A stretch of 17,414 nt of DNA from Collinsella sp. AF25-2LB (GCF_003458415.1 NZ_QRUF01000002.1:189036-206449); one strand, 5' to 3'. Shown: positions 1 to 8,037, numbered from the stretch's first letter. Notes: a model not told the origin generated them from the letters alone. Made by a program: numbers and translations.

Positions 1-23
1 CAACGCAAGTTGGGGCCTTTTTT
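1..23 (+). terminator. 3' part of an intrinsic terminator of the upstream gene (truncated by window edge)
   Basis: Bases 1-12 form a small hairpin (CAAC, GCAA tetraloop, GTTG) and are followed by GGGGCC and then six T at 18-23. The GGGGCC at 12-17 has no partner inside the window; a complementary GGCCCC just before position 1 would complete a nine-base-pair stem closed by a GNRA loop. A U-tract directly after it is the classic layout of a Rho-independent terminator. The visible half is seen; the missing half is inferred. It suggests that transcription of the gene cluster starts afresh near here, although I see no convincing -35/-10 pair in the 31 bases before the first start codon. Confidence 0.7.
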
Positions 24-54
24 CATATAGGAACACAAGGTCAAAGGCGGCAGC

Positions 55-2088
55 ATGATCCTCCTGGTCGACAAGATCGAAAAAAGCTTCGGCGCGCGCG
101 TCCTCTTTAGCGGCGCGTCCTTCCAGATCAACCCCGGCGAGCGCGCCGCGCTCGTGGGCCCCAACGGAGCCGGCAAAACCACCATGCTCAAAATCATCAT
201 GGGCATCGACAGCCCCGACGCCGGCCAGGTCCAGTACGCCAAGGACTGCCAGGTAGGCTACCTAGAGCAGGAAACCAACCTCGAGCACAAGGACACCACC
301 ATCCTCGCCGAGGTCATGGCCGCTGCCAAGGAAATCCGCCGCATGGGCGAGCGCGCCAACGAGCTGCAGGCTCAGATCACCGAGCTCTCCGAACAGGGCA
401 AAGACGTCGATGCGCTCCTTAACGAGTACGGCCAGGTCCAGGACCGCTTTGAGCACCTGGGTGGCTACGAGCTCGAGAGCAACGCGCGCAAAATCCTGTC
501 CGGCCTGGGCTTTAAGGTCACCGACTTTGAGCGCCCGTGCTCCGAGTTCTCTGGCGGCTGGCAGATGCGCATCGCGCTTGCCAAGCTCTTCCTGCGCCAC
601 CCCGACCTGCTGCTTCTGGACGAGCCCACCAACCACCTGGACCTCGAGAGCGTCCAATGGCTGCGCGGCTTTATCGCCAACTACGACGGCGCCGTCCTCA
701 TCGTCAGCCACGACCGCGCCTTCATGGACGCCTGCGTCGACCATGTCGCCGCTCTCGAAAACCGCCGCGTGACCACCTACACCGGCAACTACAGTAGCTA
801 CCTCAAGCAGCGCGAGGACAACCTGGAGCAGATGCGTGCCAAGCGCGCCGCCCAGGAGCGCGACATCGCCCACATGCAGGTCTTCGTTGACAAGTTCCGC
901 TACAAGCCCACCAAGGCCGCCCAGGCCCAAGAGCGCATCCGCAAGATCGAGCAGATCAAAAAGGAGCTTGTCATCCTGCCCGAGGGTCACAAGCACATCG
1001 ACTTTAAGTTCCCCGACCCACCGCGCTCCGGCGACATGGTCGTGGGCTTGGAAGGCGTCTCCAAGTCCTACGGCGACAAGCACATCTACAGCGACATCGA
1101 CCTCAAACTCTACCGCGGCGAGCATGTGGCACTCGTCGGCCCTAACGGCGCCGGCAAGTCCACCCTCATGAAGATCCTCGCCGGCCTGGAGCCGCCCACC
1201 ACCGGCACCCGCGACCTGGGAACCAACGTCGGCGTCGCCTACTATGCCCAGCACGCGCTCGAAGGCATGACCGAGTCCAACACCGTCCTGCAAGAGATCG
1301 ACACCGTCACACCCAAGTGGACCGTGCCGCAACAGCGTAGCCTGCTGGGCGCCTTCCTGTTTAGCGACAACGACTCCATCGAGAAGCAGGTCCGCGTCCT
1401 CTCCGGTGGCGAAAAGGCGCGGCTAGCGCTCGCCAAGATGCTCGTGGCCCCCGAGGCGCTCCTGTGCCTGGACGAGCCCACCAACCACCTGGACATCGAC
1501 TCGGTGGACATGCTCGAGAACGCCCTGCAAAACTTCCCCGGTACCATTGTGCTGATCAGCCACGACGAGCACCTGGTACGCGCCGTGGCCAACCGCATCA
1601 TCGACATCCGCGATGGTAAGGTCACGGTCTACGACGGCGACTACGACTACTACCTCTACAAGCGCGAGGACCTCGCAGCCCGCGCCGCCGTCGAAGCAGC
1701 AGGGGAGAGTACGCCGGCCGCGACCAAGTCCGCTAAGGTCACCGCAGCCCAGCCCGATACGCCCGCCGCTGCTTCCAAGCCTGCCGAGGGCAAAAAGACC
1801 AAGGAGCAAAAGCGCGCCGAGGCCCAGGCCCGCGCTGCGCTCAACAAAAAGCTCAAGGGCGTGCGCAACCAGCTCAAGAAGATCGAGGCTGAGCTCGACA
1901 AAAAACGCGCCCGCTATGACGAGCTTATGGAATTGATGGCCAGCGAAGAGCTTTATGCCGATCAGGACAAGTTCAACGCCGCGCTGGGGGAATATAACGG
2001 CCTTAAGCAAGAGCTGCCCAAGCTCGAGGACGAATGGCTGGAGCTTTCCACCCAGATCGAAGAGGAGACCGCGCGTGAACTCTCGTAA
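55..2088 (+). CDS. ABC-F family ATPase (Uup/YdiF-like, duplicated ATPase domains)
   Basis: This soluble 677-residue protein has two ABC ATPase domains and no membrane segments, the plan of the ABC-F family, whose members act on the ribosome (translation factors or antibiotic-protection proteins). Domain 1 has Walker A GPNGAGKT at 35-42, signature SGGWQ at 166-170, Walker B plus DEPTNHLD at 185-196 and H-loop SHD at 218-220. Domain 2 has Walker A at 362-369, signature LSGGEKAR from 449 and DEPTNHLD from 473. The inter-domain linker (about 240-310) is helical and charged with the [13 protein letters not shown] sequence usual for the family. An Ala/Lys/Pro-rich stretch near 550-600 leads to a C-terminal coiled coil like that of Uup. 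A Shine-Dalgarno AAAGGCGG lies five bases before the ATG. The family assignment is sure; which ABC-F subgroup, and whether it confers resistance, cannot be told from sequence alone. Confidence 0.95.
   Translation: MILLVDKIEKSFGARVLFSGASFQINPGERAALVGPNGAGKTTMLKIIMGIDSPDAGQVQYAKDCQVGYLEQETNLEHKDTTILAEVMAAAKEIRRMGERANELQAQITELSEQGKDVDALLNEYGQVQDRFEHLGGYELESNARKILSGLGFKVTDFERPCSEFSGGWQMRIALAKLFLRHPDLLLLDEPTNHLDLESVQWLRGFIANYDGAVLIVSHDRAFMDACVDHVAALENRRVTTYTGNYSSYLKQREDNLEQMRAKRAAQERDIAHMQVFVDKFRYKPTKAAQAQERIRKIEQIKKELVILPEGHKHIDFKFPDPPRSGDMVVGLEGVSKSYGDKHIYSDIDLKLYRGEHVALVGPNGAGKSTLMKILAGLEPPTTGTRDLGTNVGVAYYAQHALEGMTESNTVLQEIDTVTPKWTVPQQRSLLGAFLFSDNDSIEKQVRVLSGGEKARLALAKMLVAPEALLCLDEPTNHLDIDSVDMLENALQNFPGTIVLISHDEHLVRAVANRIIDIRDGKVTVYDGDYDYYLYKREDLAARAAVEAAGESTPAATKSAKVTAAQPDTPAAASKPAEGKKTKEQKRAEAQARAALNKKLKGVRNQLKKIEAELDKKRARYDELMELMASEELYADQDKFNAALGEYNGLKQELPKLEDEWLELSTQIEEETARELS
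2064..2067 (+). promoter_or_regulatory. Ribosome binding site deciding the GTG start at 2075
   Basis: GGAG at 2064-2067 sits seven bases before the GTG at 2075, inside the end of the ABC-F coding region. The next in-frame start, ATG at 2105, has only a weak AAGG about 14 bases upstream, so the GTG is preferred. Confidence 0.6.
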
Positions 2089-2371
2089 GGCCGCTGCCGT
2101 GGCGATGAGCATCATCGCCATCGCCTGTCGCATCTGCGGCATTTTTATGAGCGCGATGACCGTGCTGCTGTGCTTTAGCGGCCTGACCGCCAAGCTGCAG
2201 ATCGTCGGCTTTGTCGTTGAGCTTTCGCGCGCACTGCCGAGTGCCATCGCCGGCTACGGCGTCATCACCTCGCCCTTTGGCGGCGTGTTCCGCTTAGATT
2301 ACGCCATCGTGGCCGTCATCCTGTTTGTGGCCGACTACCTGCTCACGCGCGCCTCGCGCCGCGTCCGCTAG
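2075..2371 (+). CDS. Small two-helix membrane protein of unknown function
   Basis: I do not recognise this 98-residue product. It starts at a GTG overlapping the last 14 bases of the ABC-F gene, with a well-placed GGAG in front. The N-terminus is basic (NSRK), followed by a long hydrophobic segment at about 8-35, a shorter amphipathic or hydrophobic stretch at 41-50, a Gly/Pro-containing loop at 55-72, a second membrane segment at about 74-91 and a basic tail (RASRRVR). That predicts a two-helix inner-membrane protein with both ends on the cytoplasmic side. It has no cysteine pairs, catalytic motif or lipobox that I can see. The reading frame is continuous and G/C-rich in third positions, and it is wedged with a nine-base gap before the site-2-protease-like gene, so it is likely real. 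A possible role as partner of the neighbouring membrane protease is only a guess from position. Confidence 0.7.
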   Translation: MNSRKAAAVAMSIIAIACRICGIFMSAMTVLLCFSGLTAKLQIVGFVVELSRALPSAIAGYGVITSPFGGVFRLDYAIVAVILFVADYLLTRASRRVR

Positions 2372-2380
2372 GGGATTGTT

Positions 2381-3064
2381 ATGTCCAGCAGCTACTTCAT
2401 GAACCTGCTCGCCAGCGCGGTCGCCGTCATCGTCGGCATCGTGATCCACGAGAGTGCGCACGCCGCCGCGGCCTGGGCACTCGGCGATAAGACGGCCCGT
2501 TCGCGCGGTCGTGTCTCGCTCAACCCGCTCAACCATATCGACCCGTTTGGCACCATCATCTTGCCGCTGCTCATGCTTGCCGCCGGCGGCCCGGTGTTCG
2601 CCTTCGCCAAGCCCGTGCCCGTCTACCTCAACAACCTCAAGCACCCCAAGCGCGATGAGGTCCTGGTTAGCGCAGCCGGCCCCGCATCGAACATCGCCCT
2701 CGCGTGCCTTGCGGCCGCCCTCATGCACACGGCATACGGCAACCTCTACACCCGCATGTCCTTTGCCCTGGCGTCACAGATCATGAACTTCGGCGCCACG
2801 TTTATCGTAGTCAACCTGTCACTCGCGTTCTTCAACCTCATCCCGATCCCACCGCTCGACGGCTCTTCGATCATTGTGCCGTTCCTTAAAGGCAAGGCTC
2901 TCAACAACTATTATCGTCTGCAGCAATACGCTATGCCCATCCTCATCCTAGTGCTGTACCTGCTGCCCATGTGGACCGGCATCGACGTGATCGGCCGCTA
3001 TTTCGACGTTACCGTGTATCCGCTTGCTGAGCAGCTGCTCAACTTCGCAATCGCCGGCATCTAA
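2381..3064 (+). CDS. M50 / site-2-protease-family zinc metalloprotease, short form
   Basis: This 227-residue polytopic membrane protein carries the two hallmarks of the M50 family. The first transmembrane segment (about 10-28) holds HESAH at 23-27, the HExxH zinc and catalytic motif; a later one holds NLIPIPPLDG at 152-161, whose Asp160 is the expected third zinc ligand. The family motif AGPASN lies at 99-104. Hydrophobic segments recur at about 60-78, 94-116, 125-152 and 180-205. There is no PDZ domain, so this is the minimal Rip2/YwhC-like form and not RseP. Such proteins cleave substrates inside the membrane or just at it; the substrate here is unknown. A GGGG-type Shine-Dalgarno at 2371-2374 overlaps the stop of the preceding small membrane protein, suggesting coupled translation. 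Family confident, substrate unknown. Confidence 0.92.
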   Translation: MSSSYFMNLLASAVAVIVGIVIHESAHAAAAWALGDKTARSRGRVSLNPLNHIDPFGTIILPLLMLAAGGPVFAFAKPVPVYLNNLKHPKRDEVLVSAAGPASNIALACLAAALMHTAYGNLYTRMSFALASQIMNFGATFIVVNLSLAFFNLIPIPPLDGSSIIVPFLKGKALNNYYRLQQYAMPILILVLYLLPMWTGIDVIGRYFDVTVYPLAEQLLNFAIAGI

Positions 3065-3148
3065 GGTAAACTTACAGGTCGACCGTGCAAAACGGTCAGA
3101 ACATGCGCCCAAACCGCGCCGCGAAGGCGCCGTCAAAGGAGGTCGAAG
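3065..3148 (+). promoter_or_regulatory. Leader region before scpA with two short hairpins and a weak promoter-like pair
   Basis: This is the largest gap between protein genes inside the cluster. It contains a perfect six-base-pair hairpin GACCGT/ACGGTC at 3081-3097 and a five-base-pair hairpin GCGCC/GGCGC at 3116-3130, then the canonical AAAGGAGG at 3135-3142. Neither hairpin has a T-tract, so they are not intrinsic terminators. A weak promoter-like pair, TTCGCA at 3044-3049 and TAAACT at 3067-3072 with 17 bases between (4/6 matches each), would place a transcription start just ahead of the hairpins. In a GC-rich genome such matches can arise by chance, so this is a low-confidence suggestion of an internal promoter or leader. 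Confidence 0.25.
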
Positions 3149-3961
3149 ATGTCGTATCGCGTGTCGACGCAGGTCTACAGCGGACCGTTCGACCTGCTGC
3201 TGCAGCTGGTAACCCGCCAAAAAGTAGATATCGGCGCCATCTCCATCAGCGAGGTGGCCGAACAGTACCTTGCCGAGGCAGAGCGCATTGAGGCGCTGGA
3301 CCTGGACGTGGCGAGCGACTTTTTGCTGGTGGCGGCAACCCTTTTGGACATCAAGGCTGCCTCTCTAGTGCCGCAGGAGGCCCCGCGCAAAGTCGATGAC
3401 GACGATGACGAGTTCGACGAAGACCTCGAGGAGCTCAGCGCGCTCGACGGCGACGCCCTGCGCGAGGTCCTGATCCAGCGCCTAATTGCCTACAAGCAGT
3501 TTAAGGGCGCGGCCGCGGCCCTTGGCGCGCGCATGCAGGCCGAAAGCCGCATGCACCCGCGTGTGGCCGGTCCCGACCCGGAGTTCCTAGGCCTTATGCC
3601 CGACTACCTTGCCGGCATCACGCTGCGCGGTCTCGCCGTCATCTGTGCCGACCTGGACGGCAAGCGCCAGACTTTCCTGCTGGAGGCCGAGCACGTGGCG
3701 CCGCATCGCGTGCCGCTCGACCTGACCGTGGCCTCAGTCGACCGCTTTACCATGGCGCACCAAACCTGCACCTTCCGCGAGCTACTGGACGGCGATGCCA
3801 CCACCGAGCAGCTCGTTGTCACCTTCCTAGCTATGCTTGAGCTCGCCAAGCGCGGCTCGCTCACGCTGAGCCAGGACGAGATCTTTGGAACCATCCGCAT
3901 CAACCGCGTCGAGGGCGCCGAGGCCTATGTGCCCGGCGAGGGCCCCGAGCTCACCGAATAG
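3149..3961 (+). CDS. scpA: Segregation and condensation protein A (kleisin)
   Basis: ScpA is the kleisin subunit that bridges the head domains of the SMC dimer and, with ScpB, forms bacterial condensin on the nucleoid. The 270-residue length is normal for the family. The N-terminus carries the characteristic ScpA block: a YSGPFDLLLQLV motif around 10-21, then the KVDIGAISISEVAEQYL segment and a helical SDFLLVAATLLDIKAASLVP region. A run of acidic residues at 83-92 (five Asp then EFDED) forms the usual variable acidic linker. The C-terminal part (about 190-255) fits the winged-helix domain that contacts the SMC head. A consensus AAAGGAGG Shine-Dalgarno lies six bases before the ATG. It is followed directly by scpB, the standard pairing; smc itself is not in this window. 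Confidence 0.96.
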   Translation: MSYRVSTQVYSGPFDLLLQLVTRQKVDIGAISISEVAEQYLAEAERIEALDLDVASDFLLVAATLLDIKAASLVPQEAPRKVDDDDDEFDEDLEELSALDGDALREVLIQRLIAYKQFKGAAAALGARMQAESRMHPRVAGPDPEFLGLMPDYLAGITLRGLAVICADLDGKRQTFLLEAEHVAPHRVPLDLTVASVDRFTMAHQTCTFRELLDGDATTEQLVVTFLAMLELAKRGSLTLSQDEIFGTIRINRVEGAEAYVPGEGPELTE

Positions 3962-3972
3962 GAGCCGCAACC

Positions 3973-4701
3973 ATGTCAACCCTTTCCACGCTGGAGGCAA
4001 ACAGCCTCAAAGGCGCCCTCGAGGCGCTGCTGCTGGTGTCGAGCGACCCGGTGAGTGCGCCCGCGCTGGCCGGCGCACTGGATATCGCCCCCGGCGAGTG
4101 CGCGTCGCTGCTCGCCGAGCTCAAGGTTGAGTACGAGGAGGCCAACCGCGGCTTTCAGCTGCGCGAGGTCGCCGGCGGCTGGCGCCTGTTTACGCACCCC
4201 GCCTACCACGACGTGGTCGAGGCCTATGTGTTGAGCTGGGACACGCAAAAGTTATCGCAAGCGGCACTCGAGACCCTGGCCGTGATCGCATACCACCAGC
4301 CCGTGACGCGCGAGGTGGTGAAGGGCATCCGCGGCGTCAATTCCGACGGCGTCATCGCGTCGCTTGTGGACAAGGGTCTGGTGCGTGAGCTCGGCCGCGA
4401 TCCCCAGCGCGGTCAAGCCATCATCTACGGCACGACCAACGCCTTCTTGGAAAAGTTCGGCCTGCGCTCCACCCGCGACCTGCCCGACCTGGAGCAGTTT
4501 GCCCCAGACGAGCAGTCGCGCCAGTTTATCCGCGAGCGTCTGAGCGGCCGCAGTATTCAGTCCACGCTCGAGGAGCAAGCCGAGGACTTAGACGAAGAGC
4601 GCGAACTGCTCGATACCGATGTTGTAGATGTTGAGGCAGTCGAGAACTTGGAGACCCTGGTCGTCGACGAGACCTCGGAGGATTTGCATGACGAGGACTA
4701 A
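3973..4701 (+). CDS. scpB: Segregation and condensation protein B
   Basis: ScpB dimerises and binds ScpA, stabilising the SMC-kleisin complex needed for chromosome compaction and segregation. The 242-residue protein shows the two winged-helix domains of the family: the first over about 10-85 (LKGALEALLLVSSDPVS), the second over about 90-165 with the highly conserved LETLAVIAYHQPVTR stretch, then the GVNSDGVIASLVDKGLV helix and a GRDPQRGQAIIYGTT segment. The C-terminal 50 residues are strongly acidic and probably disordered, as in many ScpB proteins. GGAG lies nine bases before the ATG, overlapping the scpA stop region. The 11-base gap from scpA supports co-translation. Confidence 0.96.
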   Translation: MSTLSTLEANSLKGALEALLLVSSDPVSAPALAGALDIAPGECASLLAELKVEYEEANRGFQLREVAGGWRLFTHPAYHDVVEAYVLSWDTQKLSQAALETLAVIAYHQPVTREVVKGIRGVNSDGVIASLVDKGLVRELGRDPQRGQAIIYGTTNAFLEKFGLRSTRDLPDLEQFAPDEQSRQFIRERLSGRSIQSTLEEQAEDLDEERELLDTDVVDVEAVENLETLVVDETSEDLHDED

Positions 4702-4707
4702 CGAAGT

Positions 4708-4714
4708 AGGGGAG
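4708..4714 (+). promoter_or_regulatory. Ribosome binding site supporting the rluB start at 4724
   Basis: AGGGGAG at 4708-4714 ends nine bases before ATG 4724. A competing site, GGAGG at 4677-4681, stands six bases before an in-frame ATG at 4688 that overlaps the end of scpB by 14 bases. The extra codons between them include AGG, ACT, GTA and GGG, which the neighbouring genes avoid, so 4724 is favoured, but the upstream start cannot be excluded. Confidence 0.5.
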
Positions 4715-4723
4715 ACGCGCGCC

Positions 4724-5650
4724 ATGGGCAACGCAGTACCCGCCACCGACGCCCAGCCCGTCTATCCGCACACCATGCGCCTGCAGCGCTTTTTAGCGCG
4801 CGCGGGCGTGGCGAGCCGCCGTGGCTCGGAGGACCTGATGACCGCCGGCCGCGTGACCGTCAACGGCGAGGTCGCGACCGAACTGGGCACCAAGGTCGAC
4901 GTCGACCGCGACCATATCGAGGTCGACGGCATGCCCGTCAAGCTCAACCAGGGCGCCGTGTACCTGATGCTCTACAAGCCGACCGGCTACCTCACCACCA
5001 TGAGCGACCCGCAGGAGCGCCCTTGCGTGGCCGACCTGGTCCCCCGCGACCGCTTTCCGGGACTCTTCCCGGTGGGTCGTCTGGACCGCGACACCACAGG
5101 CCTTTTGCTCTTTACCACCGACGGCGACCTGTCGCAGGACCTGCTGCACCCGAGCAAGCACGTCTACAAGACCTACCAGGCGCTCGTGGACGGAGACTTG
5201 TCCGACCGCGATCTTACCCCGCTACGTCGCGGCATCGAGCTCGACGACGGCCTGTGCCAGCCGGCAATCTGCCGCGTCATCAACGCGCGCGAGGCAGAGG
5301 CCGTGGCTCCGCAAGGCGTCAAGCCCGGCACCACCGCCGTGGAGGTCATCATCCGCGAGGGACGCAAGAACCAGGTCAAGCGCATGCTGGGCAAGATTCA
5401 CCATCCGGTAATCCGTCTGCATCGCTGCAACTTTGCCGGCCTGGAGCTCGAGGGCGTGGCCAAGGGCTCGTGGCGCGAGCTCACCGACCGCGAGGTGCAG
5501 ATCCTAAAAAGCGGCGGCATCCCGCCCAAGCAGGCCAGCTCCAAGCGCGTCGCCGCGCCGGCGACCAACACCGCCAGCCGCACGCGTCACCACGGCAGCC
5601 ACGGCTCCGCGCCCAAGCGCAACACCTACCGCGAGCGCTACACGGGCTAG
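4724..5650 (+). CDS. rluB: RsuA/RluB-family rRNA pseudouridine synthase
   Basis: This 308-residue enzyme isomerises specific uridines in ribosomal RNA to pseudouridine; by family and by its place next to scpB it is probably the large-subunit RluB type, but the exact target is not readable from sequence. After a short leader, an S4 RNA-binding domain begins at MRLQRFLARAGVASRR (about 18-33) and runs to about 75. The catalytic motif GRLDRDTTGLLLFTTDGD starts at 118, with Asp121 as the catalytic aspartate. The later GRKNQVKRMLGKIHHPVIRLHR segment is the conserved substrate-binding block of the family. The last 40 residues are a basic, Ala/Ser/Arg/His-rich tail, likely disordered and RNA-binding. 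An alternative start at 4688 would add 12 residues. The scpA-scpB-rluB order is common in Gram-positive bacteria. Confidence 0.92.
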   Translation: MGNAVPATDAQPVYPHTMRLQRFLARAGVASRRGSEDLMTAGRVTVNGEVATELGTKVDVDRDHIEVDGMPVKLNQGAVYLMLYKPTGYLTTMSDPQERPCVADLVPRDRFPGLFPVGRLDRDTTGLLLFTTDGDLSQDLLHPSKHVYKTYQALVDGDLSDRDLTPLRRGIELDDGLCQPAICRVINAREAEAVAPQGVKPGTTAVEVIIREGRKNQVKRMLGKIHHPVIRLHRCNFAGLELEGVAKGSWRELTDREVQILKSGGIPPKQASSKRVAAPATNTASRTRHHGSHGSAPKRNTYRERYTG

Positions 5651-5716
5651 GCAATCCGCCGCGCCCCAACGCCCGCGAACCATACCAGCACGTCAATCAT
5701 CGAAAGGAAGCATTGC

Positions 5717-6403
5717 ATGATCGTCGCCATCGACGGCCCCGCCGGTTCCGGCAAGTCCACCATCGCCAAGGAGATCGCCCGCCAGCTGGGCTTTAACAAG
5801 CTCGACACGGGCGCCATGTATCGCGCCGTCACCTTCGCCGCGCTCGACCGCGGCATCGATCTGGACGACGAGGCGGCAATCGACGCCCTCGCCGAGCAGA
5901 TCGAGATCCGCTTTACCAACGGCACCGGTGAGGACACGCGCCTGACCATTGACGGTCAGGACGCTTCAGCCGCCATCCGCACCCCGCAGGTCGACGCCAA
6001 CGTATCCAAGGTCTCGGCCTACCCGGGCGTCCGCGCCGCCATGCTCATCCATCAGCGCCGCGCCGCCGAGGACCGCGACATCGTCGCCGAGGGTCGCGAC
6101 ATCGGCACCGTCGTGTTCCCCAACGCACAGGTCAAGGTGTTCCTGACTGCCGACCCGCGTGAGCGCGCCCGCCGCCGCGTGCTTCAGCGTCACCAAAACG
6201 ATGCCCAGCCGCTCACGTCCGAGCAGCTCGAAGCCGAGGTCGACGAGACCCTCGACGCCCTCAAGCAGCGCGACAAGCTTGACAGCAGCCGCGAGGTCGC
6301 CCCGCTCGTGCCCGCCGAGGACGCCGTGCACGTCGACTCCACCGCTCACACTATCGACGAGGTCGTCTCGATCATCGAAGACCTCATCAACCAAAGGAGG
6401 TAG
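5717..6403 (+). CDS. cmk: Cytidylate kinase
   Basis: Cmk phosphorylates CMP and dCMP with ATP to the diphosphates, feeding pyrimidine nucleotide pools. The 228-residue protein begins almost directly with the P-loop GPAGSGKST at 7-15. It continues with KLDTGAMYRAVT (about 28-39), the family's NMP-binding segment, then a typical NMP-binding insertion, and EGRDIGTVVFPNA from 125 with Arg127 and Asp128 in the nucleotide site. The ADPRERARRR stretch is the lid region. AAAGGAAG at 5703-5710 stands six bases before the ATG. The 66-base gap after rluB shows no clear promoter or terminator. Its last codons contain the AAAGGAGG that serves as the ribosome binding site of the next gene. Confidence 0.97.
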   Translation: MIVAIDGPAGSGKSTIAKEIARQLGFNKLDTGAMYRAVTFAALDRGIDLDDEAAIDALAEQIEIRFTNGTGEDTRLTIDGQDASAAIRTPQVDANVSKVSAYPGVRAAMLIHQRRAAEDRDIVAEGRDIGTVVFPNAQVKVFLTADPRERARRRVLQRHQNDAQPLTSEQLEAEVDETLDALKQRDKLDSSREVAPLVPAEDAVHVDSTAHTIDEVVSIIEDLINQRR

Positions 6404-6406
6404 CCC

Positions 6407-7135
6407 ATGCGCCTGTTTAAACAGACGCCCGAGGATTACTACAACGCCCCCTACGCCGAGTTCCCGGCGCTCATCCGCGGCACCGTTGTCGTGGTCATGG
6501 CAATCCTGTGGACCTTCTCCAAGCTCATGTGGCGCTGGAAGGTCGAGGACGCCGACCTGCTGTTTGAGCGCCAGGAAGGCCGCGGTAGCGTAGTCATCTG
6601 CAACCACACCTCGATGGCCGAACTCTTGGCCGTGGAGACGGCGCTGTTCTTTGGCGGCCGCCGCATCCGCCCCATCTTTAAGTCCGAATTTGCCAAGTCC
6701 AAGATTGTGCGCTGGGCCTTTAGCCGCGTGGGCGGCATCCCCGTGGAGCGCGGTACTGCCGATATGAAGTGCCTGCGCGCCGCCCAGCATGCGCTGCAGC
6801 GCGGCGAGGACGTCCTGATCTTCCCCGAGGGCACGCGCATCCGATCGCGCGAAATCAAGCCCGAGGTCCACGGCGGTTTTGCGCTCATCGCTCAGATGGG
6901 CAAGGCACCCGTGAACCCGCTCGCCATCTGCGGCTGGTCCGACATCACGCCCGCGGGCAAAAAGATCATGCGCCCTAAGAAGTGCTGGATCCGCGCCGGC
7001 AAGGCCGTCTCGCTTTCCGACGCACCGGCCGGGCTTAAGCGCACGGAGCGCCTGGAATGGTTTGAGTCCGAGGCCATGAGCCGCGTCTACGCCATGCGAG
7101 ACGAGCTGTGCGACGAGCATCCGGGCAGGTTCTAG
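6407..7135 (+). CDS. plsC: PlsC-type 1-acylglycerol-3-phosphate acyltransferase, with HX4E motif
   Basis: The family adds a second acyl chain to lysophosphatidate, giving phosphatidate for phospholipid synthesis at the inner face of the membrane. In this 242-residue protein an N-terminal hydrophobic segment (about 23-42) would anchor it. The acyltransferase blocks follow in order: NHTSMAE at 66-72, GGIPVERG at 109-116 and FPEGTRIRS from 139. Block I normally reads HX4D; here His67 is followed by Glu72 in the acidic position, a conservative but unusual change. Blocks II and III are intact, so the protein is probably still an acyltransferase, perhaps with altered activity or acceptor. An AAAGGAGG overlapping the cmk stop drives the start, with only three bases between the genes. 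The cmk-plsC pairing, with ispH next, is common in Gram-positive bacteria. Confidence 0.88.
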   Translation: MRLFKQTPEDYYNAPYAEFPALIRGTVVVVMAILWTFSKLMWRWKVEDADLLFERQEGRGSVVICNHTSMAELLAVETALFFGGRRIRPIFKSEFAKSKIVRWAFSRVGGIPVERGTADMKCLRAAQHALQRGEDVLIFPEGTRIRSREIKPEVHGGFALIAQMGKAPVNPLAICGWSDITPAGKKIMRPKKCWIRAGKAVSLSDAPAGLKRTERLEWFESEAMSRVYAMRDELCDEHPGRF

Positions 7136-7137
7136 CC

Positions 7138-8037
7138 ATGAGCGAGAACGTGACGAACACCTCCGCGACTGCGTCCGACCAGGCAATCGCGCCTTCCATC
7201 GAGATCGCCGCCCACGCCGGCACTTGCTATGGCGTACAGCGTGCGCTCGATATGGCGCTGGCCGCCGCGCCGCAGGCAGGGGAGTGCACTCAGGTTCATA
7301 CCTTGGGTCCGCTTATCCATAACCCCATCGTGGTACGCGAGCTCGCTCAGGCGGGCGTTGGCTTGGCCGAAACCCTGGATGACGCCGCAACCGGCACCGT
7401 GATTATCCGCGCCCACGGCGTGGTGCCGCAGGTGATCGATGCTGCCCGCAAGCGCGACCTTACCGTGGTTGACGCCACCTGCCCCTACGTGAAGAAGGTC
7501 CATGTGGCGGCCGAGCGCCTGGTGCGCGAAGGCTACCGCGTGATCGTCGTGGGCGAGCCGGGCCACCCAGAGGTCGAGGGTATTCTGGGCCACGCCGGCA
7601 ATGACGCGCAGGTCGTGAGTTGCGCTGCCGATGCGGACGCGCTGCCGCTCAAGGGCAAGGTAGGCCTCGTCGTGCAGACCACCCAGACCGCGCAGAACCT
7701 CGCCGAGGTCGTGGCCGCCATAACCCCGCGCGTGCAGGAGCTGCGTGTGATCAACACCATCTGCGCCGCCACGAGTGAGCGTCAACAGGCAGCAGCCACA
7801 CTTGCCAACCGCTGCGACTGCATGGTCGTGGTGGGCGGCAAGAACTCGGGCAACACCCGCCGCCTGGCGCAGATTTGCGCAGACGCCTGCGAGCGCACGT
7901 ATCATATCGAGGAAGCTTCCGAGCTCCAGGCCGCGTGGTTTACCGACGCTCACCACATCGGCATCACCGCCGGAGCTTCCACCCCGCAAGAACACATCGA
8001 GCGCGCGGTCACGCGCATCAAGGAGCTTTGCCGCTAA
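7138..8037 (+). CDS. ispH: 4-hydroxy-3-methylbut-2-enyl diphosphate reductase
   Basis: IspH is the last enzyme of the methylerythritol phosphate pathway; it reduces HMBPP to isopentenyl and dimethylallyl diphosphate using a [4Fe-4S] cluster. The 299-residue protein has the three cluster cysteines in their conserved settings: Cys30 in GTCYGVQRA, Cys115 in VDATCPYVKKVH and Cys209 in INTICAATSERQ. His61 (LIHNPIVV), His143 and Glu145 (GEPGHPEVEG), the VQTTQT threonine and the GGKNSGNTRRL block correspond to the substrate-binding residues. Unlike many clostridial versions it is not fused to ribosomal protein S1 domains. About 20 extra residues precede the core. I chose ATG 7138, two bases after the plsC stop; its ribosome binding site (CAGG) is weak, so translation may be coupled. 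An in-frame GTG at 7108 is less likely. Confidence 0.96.
   Translation: MSENVTNTSATASDQAIAPSIEIAAHAGTCYGVQRALDMALAAAPQAGECTQVHTLGPLIHNPIVVRELAQAGVGLAETLDDAATGTVIIRAHGVVPQVIDAARKRDLTVVDATCPYVKKVHVAAERLVREGYRVIVVGEPGHPEVEGILGHAGNDAQVVSCAADADALPLKGKVGLVVQTTQTAQNLAEVVAAITPRVQELRVINTICAATSERQQAAATLANRCDCMVVVGGKNSGNTRRLAQICADACERTYHIEEASELQAAWFTDAHHIGITAGASTPQEHIERAVTRIKELCR

Noticed and set aside
262..1332. Long antisense open reading frame (356 codons) opposite the ABC-F gene
   Set aside because: It mirrors the codon structure of a strongly conserved + strand gene in GC-rich DNA; its product is a repetitive Gly/Val/Leu/Asp mix with no family resemblance and no ribosome binding site context.
55..2088. 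The ABC-F protein as an antibiotic-resistance determinant
   Set aside because: The family includes both resistance and housekeeping translation factors; the linker sequence alone does not show resistance, and the gene sits in a core housekeeping cluster with ordinary base composition.
4688..4723. Upstream ATG for rluB, overlapping scpB by 14 bases with a GGAGG in front
   Set aside because: It is possible, but the added codons (AGG, ACT, GTA, GGG) are unlike the coding style of the region and a second ribosome binding site precedes ATG 4724. Kept as an alternative only.
5023..5796. 257-codon + strand frame overlapping rluB and the start of cmk
   Set aside because: It is rich in Arg/Pro/Gly/His with no recognisable domain, while the overlapping frames encode clear RluB and Cmk motifs.
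5966..7186. Antisense open reading frame of 406 codons spanning cmk, plsC and the start of ispH
   Set aside because: It crosses three well-supported + strand genes and has low-complexity His/Leu/Ala/Asp content typical of GC-rich shadow frames.
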